A stretch of 64,000 nt of DNA from Paragyromitra xinjiangensis (taxonomy: Eukaryota > Ascomycota > Pezizomycetes > Pezizales > Discinaceae). Shown here in pieces: positions 1 through 13,200 of the stretch. Every line of letters starts with the position of its first letter. Position 1 is the first letter of the stretch. Both the position numbers and the translations under genes were made by a program. Under the pieces are notes generated by a model, which was given only the letters and a program-made list of their open reading frames with translations, made no database searches and had not been told where the DNA came from. The stretch spans positions 744,001 to 808,000 of the forward strand of contig JBCAMK010000010.1 in assembly GCA_038503065.1 (NCBI GenBank), given 5' to 3'.

Positions 1-3000
1 TTTGCTTTTAGCCAGGGGCCCCAACCGGTCGGTGTTTAAATGTTTAATGATATCAGGTGCGGGGCTCCCGTATGTGTTGTACTGCGTCTCATCGGATACA
101 AAACTATAGCAGCGGGTATGGCGTTACTGGGCTCGGTAGGTTTTCCCTCTGTAGGTTTTATCGCCTCCCCACTTTACTTTCTTTTGGTGGCAGTTATTTT
201 TTTGATTTCCCTGTTACTACGGTTTCGACCCCTTTCGCCCGTTATTTATTCTAGGGTTACTTTTTTCGCTCACTATTGAATCCGGCCCTTAACAACACGT
301 CGGATATACTTTATCGATGCCGAGTTTGTTGAGTCCAATTGAACCCCGCTTCTCGACCACGGGGGATGAGCGGGGTGCGACCATCTGCGGATCTCGACAG
401 AAGGAGAAATGAGGTGATGGCCCGAACATTTCGGATTCTTATCTTAGGATGATGCGACAAACACACATATATTCTAGTCGAGACCTTCAAAGGTGGGGGT
501 GGTGCGGGGAGTAGTTGACACGTCTAATTTCTCGCGGGTGGGCCAGTGATGGGTTGTGATGCAACCCCTAAGACTTTTCTCGTGACTGGATACTCTGCGC
601 TTTCGCCAAACCTATCGGCAAAACGGGCGCTACTTTGGTGGGTAGACGGACGGGGTGATTTTATTTTTTTATCCTTTTTTGGCCCGAGATTGCAGTCAAG
701 CTAACAAATCGACCGGCTTAATTTTCCGTTTTCCGTGGTTGATTTTACTTCGCTGCACTTGTATTTTATTACTTAGTTGATGCTGGAGCCCCTGAAACAG
801 AAGTTTCGAAACGAAATGCCCGCCAGTAGACAAGGACTCCCCTAGAAAGTGAGCAACCATATAGCTTAACCTAGGGGAAACACTGTGTAGATCATGATGA
901 TTCTCAACCACTGATTAAGTATGTACCACGAACAGGTATCATAATCACGGCACAAGCTACAATCTCTACCGCAATACACATGTTCCATAATATTTAGTAC
1001 CCTGTAGCTTTATTGTAGCTATATATAAACTCATGTGTTTGTAGTTTTCTCCAATGCCATTGTTGCGGTTGCCTATCCTCCTATATATTGTGCAGGGCTC
1101 ACGCTCTATCATATTACGTACACACAAGATCATCGCAGATCACTCGGCTCTTGATCCAGTTGGGCTAAGATAGGGCTGGTCAACGCGGGTGGATAGGTGA
1201 TTTTCAGCAGGAGGGCTCGTGAGCGGATGGCTATCATTTAAATGATTTTGAATTATTCTTTGCGATTAATGAGCTCAGGATCAAGTTGGCAGATCTGCAT
1301 GTAATCTAGCTGTCTGTTGTCGCAGAGTAATCCTGTGTACCCGGCGCCACCCCAAAGACTACATGTAACACCCCTGGCCGATCCGATCGTACCACACCAT
1401 TAAGAAAACCTTAGGCATACTTCCGAGATGAACAAGATTCTACTAAATTTCCCCCTTCCTCAATATCCCTAGGTGTATATCTATTCCCGAGTAAGCCAAG
1501 ACTAGATCGGCGATGGGGTGCTTATAGCCTCACTACCGGAAAAAGATCATTGATATCACCTTCGCAGGATGAAGATAACCCTTTAGAGATCCAGAAAGTA
1601 CCAAGGCCCTCAACATCGATCATTAGTTTGCTTGAAGAACAAAAAAATATTATGTCTCGTTTATAAAACATGATCTCAAGTTTAACGAGCGCGAGAACAT
1701 GGTAAATATTAGCCGGAAAATTCTCCTTTCTATGCACACATCTAAAGGTTTCATAGTAGATTGGTTTCCCCACGGGTTTTTTTGCACCCCAGGAAGTGAG
1801 TGTTGATCATGGCCTGCTGGTAATATTGGACAAGAGTCTATGGTAAAAATCTACCCCAAAGCTGTTTCTAGCTCCATCTAAGACTCTCTAGTTGAGTTCT
1901 GTGCCGCAATCCGCCATATGGGGCCCCCACGCTTCTATAGCTACACCTCTCCAATAAACAAGAAATTCGCTGCCCCTGATGATCCAAATGAGTTGTAGGT
2001 ACAAAGAACGTTTGGCTGGTTCATCCCGCCTATTTGCACTGACGGAGCTTATGGGGGGCTTTTTTGTGTGGACTTGGCTATAATTATTAATATCAAAGAG
2101 AGCTAACGAATATGAAGTCTCTATAGATTCATGAATAGTAGCCTTAATTGCATACCTAAAATCTCCCAATCGCCAAGTGAGCTAAAGACAATCTTTCCGA
2201 CCAATTAGCTTCTAGGAGACTTCGATAGAATAGCACTCAGCCAAGAACTCTCTAGAAATCAATTTTCTAGAAGAGCCGCCTCAGATCCAAATTTATATTT
2301 CTCCTTACGACACACCAATGCCAATAGAATTGGTGATGAGGTAGGGAGTCTCAACCGGATGAAAACTTTCCAGAATGGCTATGCTCACGTGTTATGATGG
2401 GTTTCTTGTGAGACATAGCTAGGCGAGCCTACGAGCTACGGGGGTGAAGTTAAACGTTAAGAGCACATAACCACAGCAATTGAATTACAAAAAGCTTTTG
2501 CCCAATACTTTAACCATCTCACCTTTACCCCATATGCTTGTACACGTTATGGCCTTACTTCGCTTCTAGCTAATGAAGGACACTGTGGAGAGCATTCCAC
2601 CCTACCCTCCTTATAAACTGATGAGGTGTGTGTCCCGGACCCTAATCCTAGGTCTCAAGTGTACTTTGGAGGTTCATATCCCCTGGGATTCAGTTCGTCA
2701 TAGACCACAGATCCGACAGATCCCCCCGGGGAAGGCAACTGGTTATCAATCTCCAAATCCCACAACCTGAGGTGCCTTTGCCGTTGAGAAGCTATGTGCT
2801 AGAGTCTCTAAGCAAATTCCTAAGAGTTTCGCAGACAATAGTAATTTCTCAGATGTTTTCCGCATCACTAGCCTCAGTAGATGCGCGCAAGACTCCTGCC
2901 ACTAACAAAATACTAAGTTCCTGATACATACTATATCTCAAGTAGACAAAAACTAGCAAAAAAGGAGCACCGAGTCAGTACTATCCCTAGCTGTATGTAG

Positions 3001-4480
3001 GTAATTAAAGCTGAGATGTCGAGATAAAACCTACCCCCTAAGACACAGTTCTCCCCAGAGGATGCCCGAAAATGAATCCGACCTAGCCTCAGGTGAAAAC
3101 GATAACAAACCTCTATAAAGCCCAAAAAGATAGTTTCTGGGTCACGCCAGCATCACTGCACCTTCAAAACCCCCAGTTTTGAGGGAAACCAAACCTCGCT
3201 TGGTCATCACCGAGTGATATCTCATGACCTAATGGCTTTGCACGAAACCGGCAGCAATCTTCGCGACGAAATTGAGACAACAGAACACACATGTTGGTTA
3301 TCTCTCTTCGGCCAATAGTGCCCAGTCGGCCGAAGAGCTCAAAATACAAAATAGTAAGGCGGACGTACAGTAGTCTCTCCTGACCGCACACAGCCACCCT
3401 ATAGACCTATCTAAAAATAGATATCTCACTTTTTTTTCCACTACTCCCACGTATTGCTTGGTTAGAAGTAAGCTATGTGTAACCCATTTGCTAGGGGTGC
3501 GAGGCCCATTGGTTACATTCACGATAGCACATCTCTTTATTCATCACAAAAACTCACTCGATGGTTCACAAAGTGCTTCGGGTCATATCTATAGCCGCGT
3601 TAGATACCTAACACCTACAGAAGTTATCATTCGCTGTCTCTTATCAAGGTCTCCGTAAACACAGACCCTTTATTCATTTCACCGTAGGCAGCAAGATCCA
3701 TTTTCACCTCGTATGGGGTCAGGCAGATACCAATAACTCCCATATTAAGTTCTCCTCTCCAAGTCAACCATCACATGTCAGACCCCAGAAACGATAAAAC
3801 CTAGGAAGAATATAGTCTTATCTTGATTTGCTGTTCCGGGGAACACAACACTACTAGCGTGAGTCATTACCGATGTTCTAGCTGAAGGTTGGTTACACTA
3901 TAAGGAGCATTGGGGCAAACCTATGAAAATCATATCAGAGCTTATAGCAAGCATACGTGACTGCAACCCTCCAGGAGCAATCCCTGCATCCCTCACACTA
4001 ATTTCCTGTTCGTATAGGGAGACACCCGCTCGATCGCCGACATGTTAATGGTTATCACAAAAGGAGATTCCCGTTGACTATTAGAGACCTGGAGGTAAGT
4101 TTAGGAAACTATGGCGTGTTCCCGATAGGTGGGGGCTCAAGTTATATGCCAGGTTGTCAAAATAACCCCACTAGAACTTGCACAAACCCTAGCTAGTTCT
4201 AGACTTGCTTTTTAAACTCAGAGATCCTCGTTTGATCCTTCTAACGGGAAATTTTTTTCAGACTTCGGCGGTTTCTCCCCTAAACCAAAATGTGACGACT
4301 TGAAACACGGATGAGTTATCGTAACCACGAATGGCTACCCCACGAGCCGAAGATATCAGACACCTAAGGCCTCATAACAGCTTAAGCCATGATAGACCAC
4401 CCCAAAGTACGACCGTGCAAGATACCAATACCTAATCATGTATAATCACTCGGTATAATGTTCCCTTACATACTACCCGC

Positions 4481-4500
4481 TGATTGATTGATTGATTGAT
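4481..4500. repeat. TGAT tetranucleotide microsatellite
   Basis: About five tandem TGAT units lie inside the AT-rich gene-free region. No gene is near. Confidence 0.85.
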
Positions 4501-5656
4501 AATTCATACACGCATCCAGCCCACGTACTACCGGCAGCCATAGACCCACCACAAGAATTCCATGGGGGCTGATAGTTAGAGAGAGGGGCTGTGGTCTTGG
4601 CTTACTTATGTCGTACTGTTAGAGATGCTGCATAACTATCTCTCCAGAAGAAAGAAGCTTCCTGCTGAGGCACTTACATTAGTATCACGGGCTGCAGCAC
4701 CAGAAACTGTACCTGGTCACAGGTCACGGAGTTGAGGCGTTCACCTTTCTATAGCTCACAGGGACTGGATGTTTCCCCCCCATGCCCTGACTTCCACTCA
4801 AAACATAGTTAGGAAATAGGGGAAATCCTACCCTAGTTGCATATTTGTCACGCTGGTACATTATCACAAACAAATCACCGTATCTGCAGATTAGGCTTCT
4901 GCCGGGGGCCAAATAAATACGGGATGTTCGGAATTAGAAACATAATTGCCTGGTCTTGTTTAAATTTCCACGCTCTCGAGGGTATTGAAATACGTATTAG
5001 TACCTGCTTCGCCACATTATAAGATAGTCTAACCAGTATGTGGTATCTAGGATACTGACCAGCTGCCTGAATCGCGAGATTTAGCTGTGTATGTATCTCC
5101 TACTAGGGGGATAAGCGATTAGTTACATAGCGGCTGTGAAAGAATCCCCATGATAGTGCCACCATGACAACTCTTTTTCAACACATGTCCGCCAAATCTC
5201 CACATTCCCGCCAGGGGCGGAGCTAACTAGGTCAAATCGATGTATCCGTTTTAGCGATACAGCTTCCGACTCATACCGTGTTGTTTAATCGGCGCAACAT
5301 TTATGCGACTCCCAAATTTAGGGTCCATGGCAAGAAGTAGTTTTCCCGATCATGTCAGATTGCATCTTGATTAGCTCATGCCAGAATTGTAATCAGTCCC
5401 TTGCCCAGACATCTCAAATCTTTCTCATCCATCGCGTGGCTGGGCTCGTGCTTGGTGCTGGCTAAAAAGTGACTCGTCGCAACGTTCCCCTTACTTCCAA
5501 ATTTGAATCTCGATGAGGCTTAATTGTGCACCACACGCGTCAGGACCCTGGTTTGGGAGGGGTGCATGTCAACCCCGCCATACAGCGACCAGGGTGTGAA
5601 CAGGGATTTTTTGGTCGAGGAACCAAATATTCACGGGCGGTGAAGCTTGGTTCGTT

Positions 5657-5743
5657 GTACAGCTGCGTAAGAAAAGTCTTGACACCCCACCTCACTAGCG
5701 AAACAGCTACTAGGGTGTCAAGACTTTTCTTACATGACTGTAC
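5657..5743. repeat. Long near-perfect inverted repeat (hairpin)
   Basis: The arms 5667-5687 and 5713-5733 are exact reverse complements over 21 bases and flank a 25-base spacer. Outside them, after four mismatched bases, another six bases pair (5657-5662 with 5738-5743), so the whole 87-base element can fold into one long hairpin. The flanks show no obvious target-site duplication. It could be a tiny MITE-like element, joined terminal repeats of a lost transposon, or a small-RNA hairpin. It sits in otherwise decayed DNA, which makes the perfect arms notable. Confidence 0.85.
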
Positions 5744-6800
5744 ACCTAGTAGCCACTGTAACCTGGTGGCAGCATTGGCAGCCTTCAACCGACGAGAAGA
5801 TTTGATCTACTACGCTTAATTAATGGTCAACAGAAAAACCTCTGTAGCGAGAGGAGTCTTCTTCCTTTGTGACTTCTAGATGCTGATATCATAACTGGTC
5901 TAGTATTAATCCTGGCTCCATTAACCACCACCTTATAAACCTAATAGGAGCGATTTATATGTAGCTCTATCTGCATTCATGCGTTAGCTCATCTCCCGTC
6001 CGCCAACTAGCTAGTGGCGCCATCAAGCCGGGGCAACTGCATAACAGTATACTCTAAAGGTTAGTTTGTGTGCGTCCGGAAAAAATAGCAGAAGTGCCTT
6101 ATCGGTTCCTCCTATGGCCTAAACTTAGGTTCCTCTTATCCTGCAGCTAATATCCTCTAGACACTAAGCTTTTATGTGAAATCAATTGGGGCCAGCAGTC
6201 CAAGCTGGTGCAGCTCGCAGGGCGTTAAATGAAACAAGCTGCTTAGCACGAGCATAGTTAGCAGCGCGTTTGTAGAGTAAGTCGCGTGGTTCTTTTGAGG
6301 CTCAAATAGTTGAAATTTGTCCGGCTGGCTCTGACCCCTGTTCGCCATTGAAAACGTTGTCCAAGTTTTTTATGAAATCTATCCCGTGTCCTCGGTTGAG
6401 GGTGGCAGTTGTTGGAATCTTTGTCGAGAGGCATGATTCCTCTGTTCGAGATGTATGCAAATTAAAGGTTTTAGTTAACCGCGATTAGTGATCAACAAAA
6501 GCAAATAATCCAAGCTATAGATAAACCGCTGAGTGTTCAAGACATAAGTGAGGCCAATTGAGATCGACGATCAATTGGGCAAGGAATGACCAAGTGACCT
6601 ACCAGATTGTCAACCTGAGATAACGGTTTAAAGTTGAGGGTAAAATTTTAGCTATCAATCTTGTAAGATAAGATAAAGCATAAAGAAGTTATCGTGGAGA
6701 AGGTGAAGGCAGTTGATTGGCTTGAGTAGCGACTGCCGGGTAACTAGAGTACAGTCTGGTTTGAGAAAACTGCTTTGATATAACGCGTGCACGACCACCT

Positions 6801-9800
6801 GACATCAACCCCAAGGTTAAAATCATGTACCCCAATTTTTTCACTCTTCAACAACCTCTGATTGCGCAGAATCTATCTACGCCAGCCCTACTTGAAAGTT
6901 TCTGACAACCCTCTCCTCTCTCTTTTTTCCATCACCGCTATCTTTACGACATATCTTAATACTAAGCTACAAATTACTATCAAGGAGAAGCTAACGTACC
7001 GTTTAAAGGCCTTAAGCTCCAATTGGCAGCTAGGGGTACCCAGAGAGAGTATCAGAGTAGGTAGATTACTCTCCGGGGGGAGCGGAATTGGGCGTTTGTG
7101 CTGCTGGAGGCAAAATTTGATGCTATCAAAGTGCTAAACCGGAAGATGTTTTGGAAGATGGCATGACGCAGGGAGAGCCATGATGAAAGGAGCCACGATG
7201 CGGAAAAAGGTATAAAGCTCGTAATACGCCCTCTCGACCGTATTGCAGACGGAACTGCAGAGTAGACAGAACGGATACACAATCTTCCTATTACCATGGC
7301 CAACGTTCATGGAGTCTTAGGGACCTATATCGGGGCCCTAGGGGATATGATGCTAGTGGATGTTGTTGCGTCGCCTACGCTTGCAACGGGAGTCAAGGAG
7401 ATGAGACAAAAAATTAGAGTGGCTCAGTGTGCTTGGAGGGATGTTGATACCGGTACTTTCGTTCACTGGACGAAACTAGTCGACCTTGTAGCCTCCTTCA
7501 TTGGCATCTATCACCTTCTTGATAATCGATCAATTTAACAAGTCCCTAGAGCAAAGCTAGCGACTATAGCTTTACCACTACCTCTAGAGGCTACAAGAAC
7601 GACCACGGTGGTACCTACAATTACAATGCTGGTCCCACTGACCTCCAGGGGTAGTGCTGTGCTAGATCTAACTATTTCTGTGGCTACGCCCACCAATAGC
7701 CCTTTCTCAGAACGCTGACGGCTAGTGGTCACAAGTGTAGTGATACTAATAACGGAAAAGGTTCTTTCGTGATGGGAGCTAGGGGATGGGTTGTAGAGAT
7801 GCGGGGATAGATCGGAGGTAGTGATGTAGGAGTAGAGGTGAAAGAGGAGATGATTACGGGTAGATATATGAGTGGTTGGGAAGATGGGCAATCGGTATTG
7901 GATACTTTATAATTGGCTGTTTTTCTTGACGGCCTTCCAGTAGTCTTCCTACATCATCAATACGTTTTGCACCGTATTTGGCGAGACAAAATATTCAGAG
8001 TGCGTGGCAACAATATCTCACGGTGTGACCTGGCCAACCACTTCTTAGGGAGTAATCTAAAATGGGGGAACTTGGATCGTTATACCTTTCCATCCCCATT
8101 TTCTACTATTTTGATGTAATCCTTATGCCGGATTAGGGGACTTGCTGTTAAGGTTGCTCTATGTTTATGAGGACTGGTAGCCATCATTAACTCCATTGAG
8201 TGAGGCAGCTTAATTAGTTTGTTGTGACTCTTACAAATGAGCTTGAAGACTCTGGATTAGATCAAGAACTTATTAGTGATAAGAAAACTGCTTGGCATTT
8301 TTTGACTCTAGGTGGAAATCATTGTCGATCTTTATGTTTTAGAAAAGGGCAGCCTCTATTGCTGGAGTGTTTCCGCCGAGACTTCTTCGTCGCACAAAAT
8401 GGATAGTGGGAGAGATTGTGGGGTGGGAGTGGGGTGGGAGCGGGGCAAATGTGTAAATCATCTGGGCAGAATTTTAGAGAGCTTAACCGGCGGTCCGGAC
8501 GGTATTCTGTACGGTAGATCGGTGGGGTGTTCCCCGGAGAGCAATATGTAATCCTCGTGAGTTTTAGTTAATGCTACCGTGGTTATTTTAGAAACATGGC
8601 CCCAAACCGTGTTACCGACCTGCTAACATTTGCATGCTCGGAGAGACTGAGTGATCGTGAGGTTGCACGGAGGAGGCGGGGGGTTTCTATTTTTCTTCCA
8701 GAAACAAATCATGTCTGACCACAGAAATTAGCCGCTGCCTATCGCAGGATCAGCCGCACCTGAAAATCTGGAGAGCGCCAGAAGACGAATCGAGCAGGCA
8801 ATGATGTTACATTAAAAGAGAGGTTGGTGGCTTTGAAACAATTGTAACCTTCCCCGAGCTCAAATCGCTGGATTATTTATTTAGGGCAGATTAACTAATC
8901 ATATCGCAAATCGATTCTGAACATTCTATTGCCGCAAGTCCCGTTTCTTGGTTGATGACCTAGACAAATAATACAAAAAAAAAAAAGCAGGGCTGGGGCC
9001 ATTCAAAGATTGGACGGGACCTGCTGCTCAAATTTCAATGAGCCCAGCGATAAAAATGATCTCTTTAGCCTGTGATGTCGGTTGCGATGCGCCGGAAATT
9101 ATTGGCAGCACATCCACGAATCTGGCATCCATCTCTGCTTGTGCAGCCAGCTACAAGGCGGAGTTCATGATGATGCCGCGAATACCTGGTAATGACGCTC
9201 CAATCTCAAGCTCGTCGGAAGGCTTGGCTTCCGAGAGCCTCAGACCTTTAAATGAGGTTTGATCTCGGCCAACGTGGTCCCGTCCTTCCGAGGGCCGGGG
9301 TTGCTTTGGCAAGACGGAGAACACGGAACGGGCATAACATGGCAGCAGCAGATGGTATTTAAACTGACAGATCGTAATTCTCCACGCGATCTTTAGCCAG
9401 CCATCCAGAAAGACCTGGAAGTATGTTGTGTGTGTAGAATTGGTCACTTGTACCCTAAAATTATTTGCGGCGTACCTTCCTGCCCCTGCCTCTGAGGATC
9501 ATTTCACCACGCGATGACATCTCGTGTTGTTGGAGGAGAAAGAGCACGGGGCTGTACTCCATGCAGGTATGCGGCCAAGTTTGGATCCACTGGTACTCTT
9601 CCACACCAGGGCCGCACCCTACCGGTACAGGTAACGAGTAACTGGTTGTACATAGACATGTTACCACAAAAAACTCCAAAGCCCCCTCCCCCCTCTGGGA
9701 GACTTAGCAGGTTAAGGGAAAGGGGAAGCGGCTCGAGCTTGGCTGACTGCGTGTCTGACGGAGTTAAAACTGCATAATTCTTTTAGAAGAAAGAGCCGTG

Positions 9801-10237
9801 GTACTCGCTCAGCATACATATTGCTGGGTCCGCTTGATTTCGCTACTCTTGTCCTCCCAGCCAACCTGTATCGAGCGGTACCAGAAGAGAAAAGAAAAGA
9901 AAAAAATAACTCCATCTTCATACTCTCGGTCCTCAATCTTTCCTATCTATCCCCTATCAAGCCGAATAATACTCTCGATAGAAAGAATAAAGTACACGAT
10001 ATTCGAGTTTTGCACGCTCTGTCACGATCTCACTCAGCTCAACTTCAGCTCCAGCCAGCTGTTGCACTGACTTTTCCTTCGGTGTGTGCATCATCTACTG
10101 CTACTGCTGCTAGTACTGTCGTGTATCCCTCTCGATCGGCAAATCAGATTCAAGCTGTTCCCTGGACGACGAAAAACAGGTTTTTCGTTTCCCTACAGCT
10201 TCCCCTCAAACGAAGCTGGGCTCGATTTTGTGACAGG
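6801..10237. other. Intergenic region upstream of PSD2
   Basis: Short frames occur on both strands (for example 7296-7538 plus, 7535-7891 minus, 9151-9447 minus), but none shows a known motif or spliceable continuation. From about 9.8 kb the plus strand becomes pyrimidine-rich, as expected just upstream of a fungal gene on this strand, and probably contains the PSD2 promoter and 5' UTR. An A-tract lies near 8975. Confidence 0.45.
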
Positions 10238-13200
10238 ATGGTGCTTCTTAATCTTCCGTTCCCATCTCGACTTCATGGGCGAAAACCAAACTCGAAACCA
10301 ACATCTCCAATTCCAAGCCGATCAGGTTCACCAAAACTCATGAACGAAAGCACCCTTGTGCTAAAGACCACCGTGGTCAAGGTATGCAGTTTTGAAATAC
10401 CTCAGACAAAAAAATATAAACGCTCAAACGCTGACATTGAAATTGTTACCTAGGGTCAAGACTTGGCTCCGAAAGATAAGAATGGATTCAGTGATCCTGT
10501 TCGTGAACTATCCCTATTCCCCTCCTGTTCACCCCACGTACACCCCGCGTATTCTTCAAGAACTAACGGAATTTTGACTCTCAGTATCTTGTAGTATCGT
10601 TGAGCGAGTATCGTTTTCAAACGGAAGCGATCCAGAAGACCCTCAATCCTGAATGGAATGACACGTTCGACATGCCCCTCGGCGGGGCCAACTCATGTAT
10701 GCTGCAGTGCGTCTGTTGGGATAAAGACATAATCGGAAAGGTCTGAATTACCGTACCCGGGATTGTTGGGAGAAAAGAAAAAAAAAAGTGAGGCAATAAA
10801 AAATTTCGAGTTTCTGACATGTGGACCTGCAATGTAGGACTACATGGGAGAGTTCACCGTGCCCCTCGACGAAATTTTCGCGAACGGACGAGTGAGCCAA
10901 GAGGTCAGCACCTTAATCTCGGAATTCATCCTAATAGTGCCTACCCGACCCCCTGCTAACATCGACAACTCATGTATTTCAGCCTCGATGGTTCCCGTTA
11001 AAGTCTAGCCGCAAAAAAGCCACGATCTCCGGGGAGATACAACTCCAATTTTCGCTCCTAGACTCGTCCAACGATGCTGCTACACCAGATCAAATCATGC
11101 AGAAATGGCAGTTTTGGCAGAGCAATTTCATGACCACGCCGAGTCCGAGTGTGTCTCCTAGTATCCATGAGAATGAGGATCCGCTTTCACGGGATTTGGG
11201 GGGAGTGGGATTGTCGGACGACGAAGGTGATGAAAGTTTAGGGCCGGATGGGCTGGATCGATCAAAAACTCAAAGGACAGGGACAATGGCTTCAATTAAG
11301 TCTACAGCCACTTCAAAGAAAGATAAGATTTTAAAGAAGGGGCAGCATTATGAGCTTTCCAGGGAATCGGATGTTGTTGGTGTCATCTTCCTGGAGATCA
11401 ACTCCATTACGGACTTGCCTCCTGAACGAAATGGTGAGTTAGAACCCTACCGCTTTTACCTCGTAAAAAATGACCACCGGTTAACAATCGCAGTGACCCG
11501 TACCGGCTTCGATATGGATCCGTTCGTCGTTGTCTCACTTGGGAAGAAAACCTACCGCACGCGACACATTCGCCACTCGTTAAATCCCGTATTCGACGAG
11601 AAAATGGTATTCCAAGTTCTGCGGCACGAGCAGAACTACTCTTTAAGTTTAGCCGTTGTAGATCGTGACAAATTCTCTTCGAACGACTTTGTAGCACAGA
11701 CGAACTTTGCGCTACAAGAGATAATTTCCACTCAGCCCACTGCTGATCCACAAACTGGTCTCTACAACCTCCGGGAGCCATTGAGAGATGAGAGCCCAAC
11801 TTCCCCCATGACCCCATCTGGTGTTGGAAAATCACGTTTTCGCCTGCCAATTTCGCGGACAACGTCGGGAACAAATCTGTCCGCCACCAAAAAGGGTCGC
11901 CCGGAACTGGAACGGAGAACCTCTACCAACTCACTTCGGAGCACGACAAGTGGTTTCCCGTCTGATGGTACATTGACGCCTGGTGATGAAAATACAACGA
12001 TGCAGCCTGGGCCTGGAAAGATGATGCCAGTGGCTGACAGCATGGACTATGACCTGAAGCCCTATGTCTTGCCGCTTCCGCTTAAGAACAAGGACCGATG
12101 GGAGGATAAGCATAATCCGGAACTCAAGATCAAAGCGAAATATGTACCTTACCCAGCGCTGCGGCAGCAGTTCTGGCGAGTTATGCTTCGGCAGTACGAT
12201 GCAGACGATAGTAGCATGATTAGTCGTGTAGAACTCACTACTATGCTTGATACCCTTGGGTCCACACTATCTACGCATACAATTGACGGATTCTTTCAAA
12301 GATTCATGAAGGAGAATGGGATGGATAACTTAGAAAATGTTGAATTGACAATTGATCAGGCAGTAATCTGCTTGGAAGATCAACTTTCGTCAACTACGCC
12401 GCGGACGCCATTGGCGAAACGCATCGGCGCTCACCTCCCGAACATTCCCATGCATGGAAAGGGTTCCCAAGACGATTCAGGCCGTGACGACCAGTCCCAG
12501 AGATCTGATGACAGCACAGGCTCAAATACCCCCACCAGCTTGTCCGACCCGAACAACAGGAGTGTACTCTCTCTGTCTCACGCCCAAAGCTTCAACGTCC
12601 TCGGTGCACCAGGCGACGAGGGCTTGATGCTCGGTGAAAACGACCTCACGGATGAAAAGGCCGAAGAACATGTCATTCAGATCCAAGAGTGCCCGCTATG
12701 CCATCAGCCACGCTTAAATAAGCGTTCGGAGCAAGATATTGTCACTCATCTAGCAACATGTGCGAGTCAGGATTGGAGACAAGTTGATAAGCTCGTGATG
12801 GGAGGTTTCGTGACGAGTAGTCAGGCTCAGCGAAAATGGTATTCTAAGGTTATCTCCAAGATTTCATACGGAGGCTACAAGCTAGGTGCGAATTCGGCGA
12901 ATATCTTGGTGCAGGACAGGATCACAGGGCAGATCCAGGAAGAACGAATGAGTGTCTATGTACGGTTGGGTATAAGGCTGCTTTATAAGGGCCTTAGCAG
13001 CAGCAGCATGGAGAACAAGAAGAGTATGCTCATCCCCCGAAGCTTCATATATATGTGATTGGGTGCTAATTCTACCCTCAATAGTCAAAAAACTGCTTTA
13101 CTCGCTTAGTGTGAAACAGGGCAAGAAATTCGACAACCCAGCTTCTGCTCGCGACATTAAAGGCTTCATCGCCTTTCACCAGCTTGACCTTTCTGAGGTT

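Larger units (their letters stand above)
1..6800. other. AT-rich gene-free region, probably decayed repeats
   Basis: No open frame here has recognisable domains, plausible introns or consistent codon use, and the longest frames are under 100 codons. The sequence is visibly rich in TA, CTA and CTAG words and resembles the decayed region at 43-49.9 kb. I read it as old transposon-derived DNA, but no terminal repeat, integrase or reverse transcriptase motif could be identified. This is inference from composition. Confidence 0.5.

Noticed and set aside
5526..5819. Overlapping frames on both strands across the hairpin (97 and 82 codons)
   Set aside because: The shared inverted repeat accounts for their similarity; no family or splice signals.
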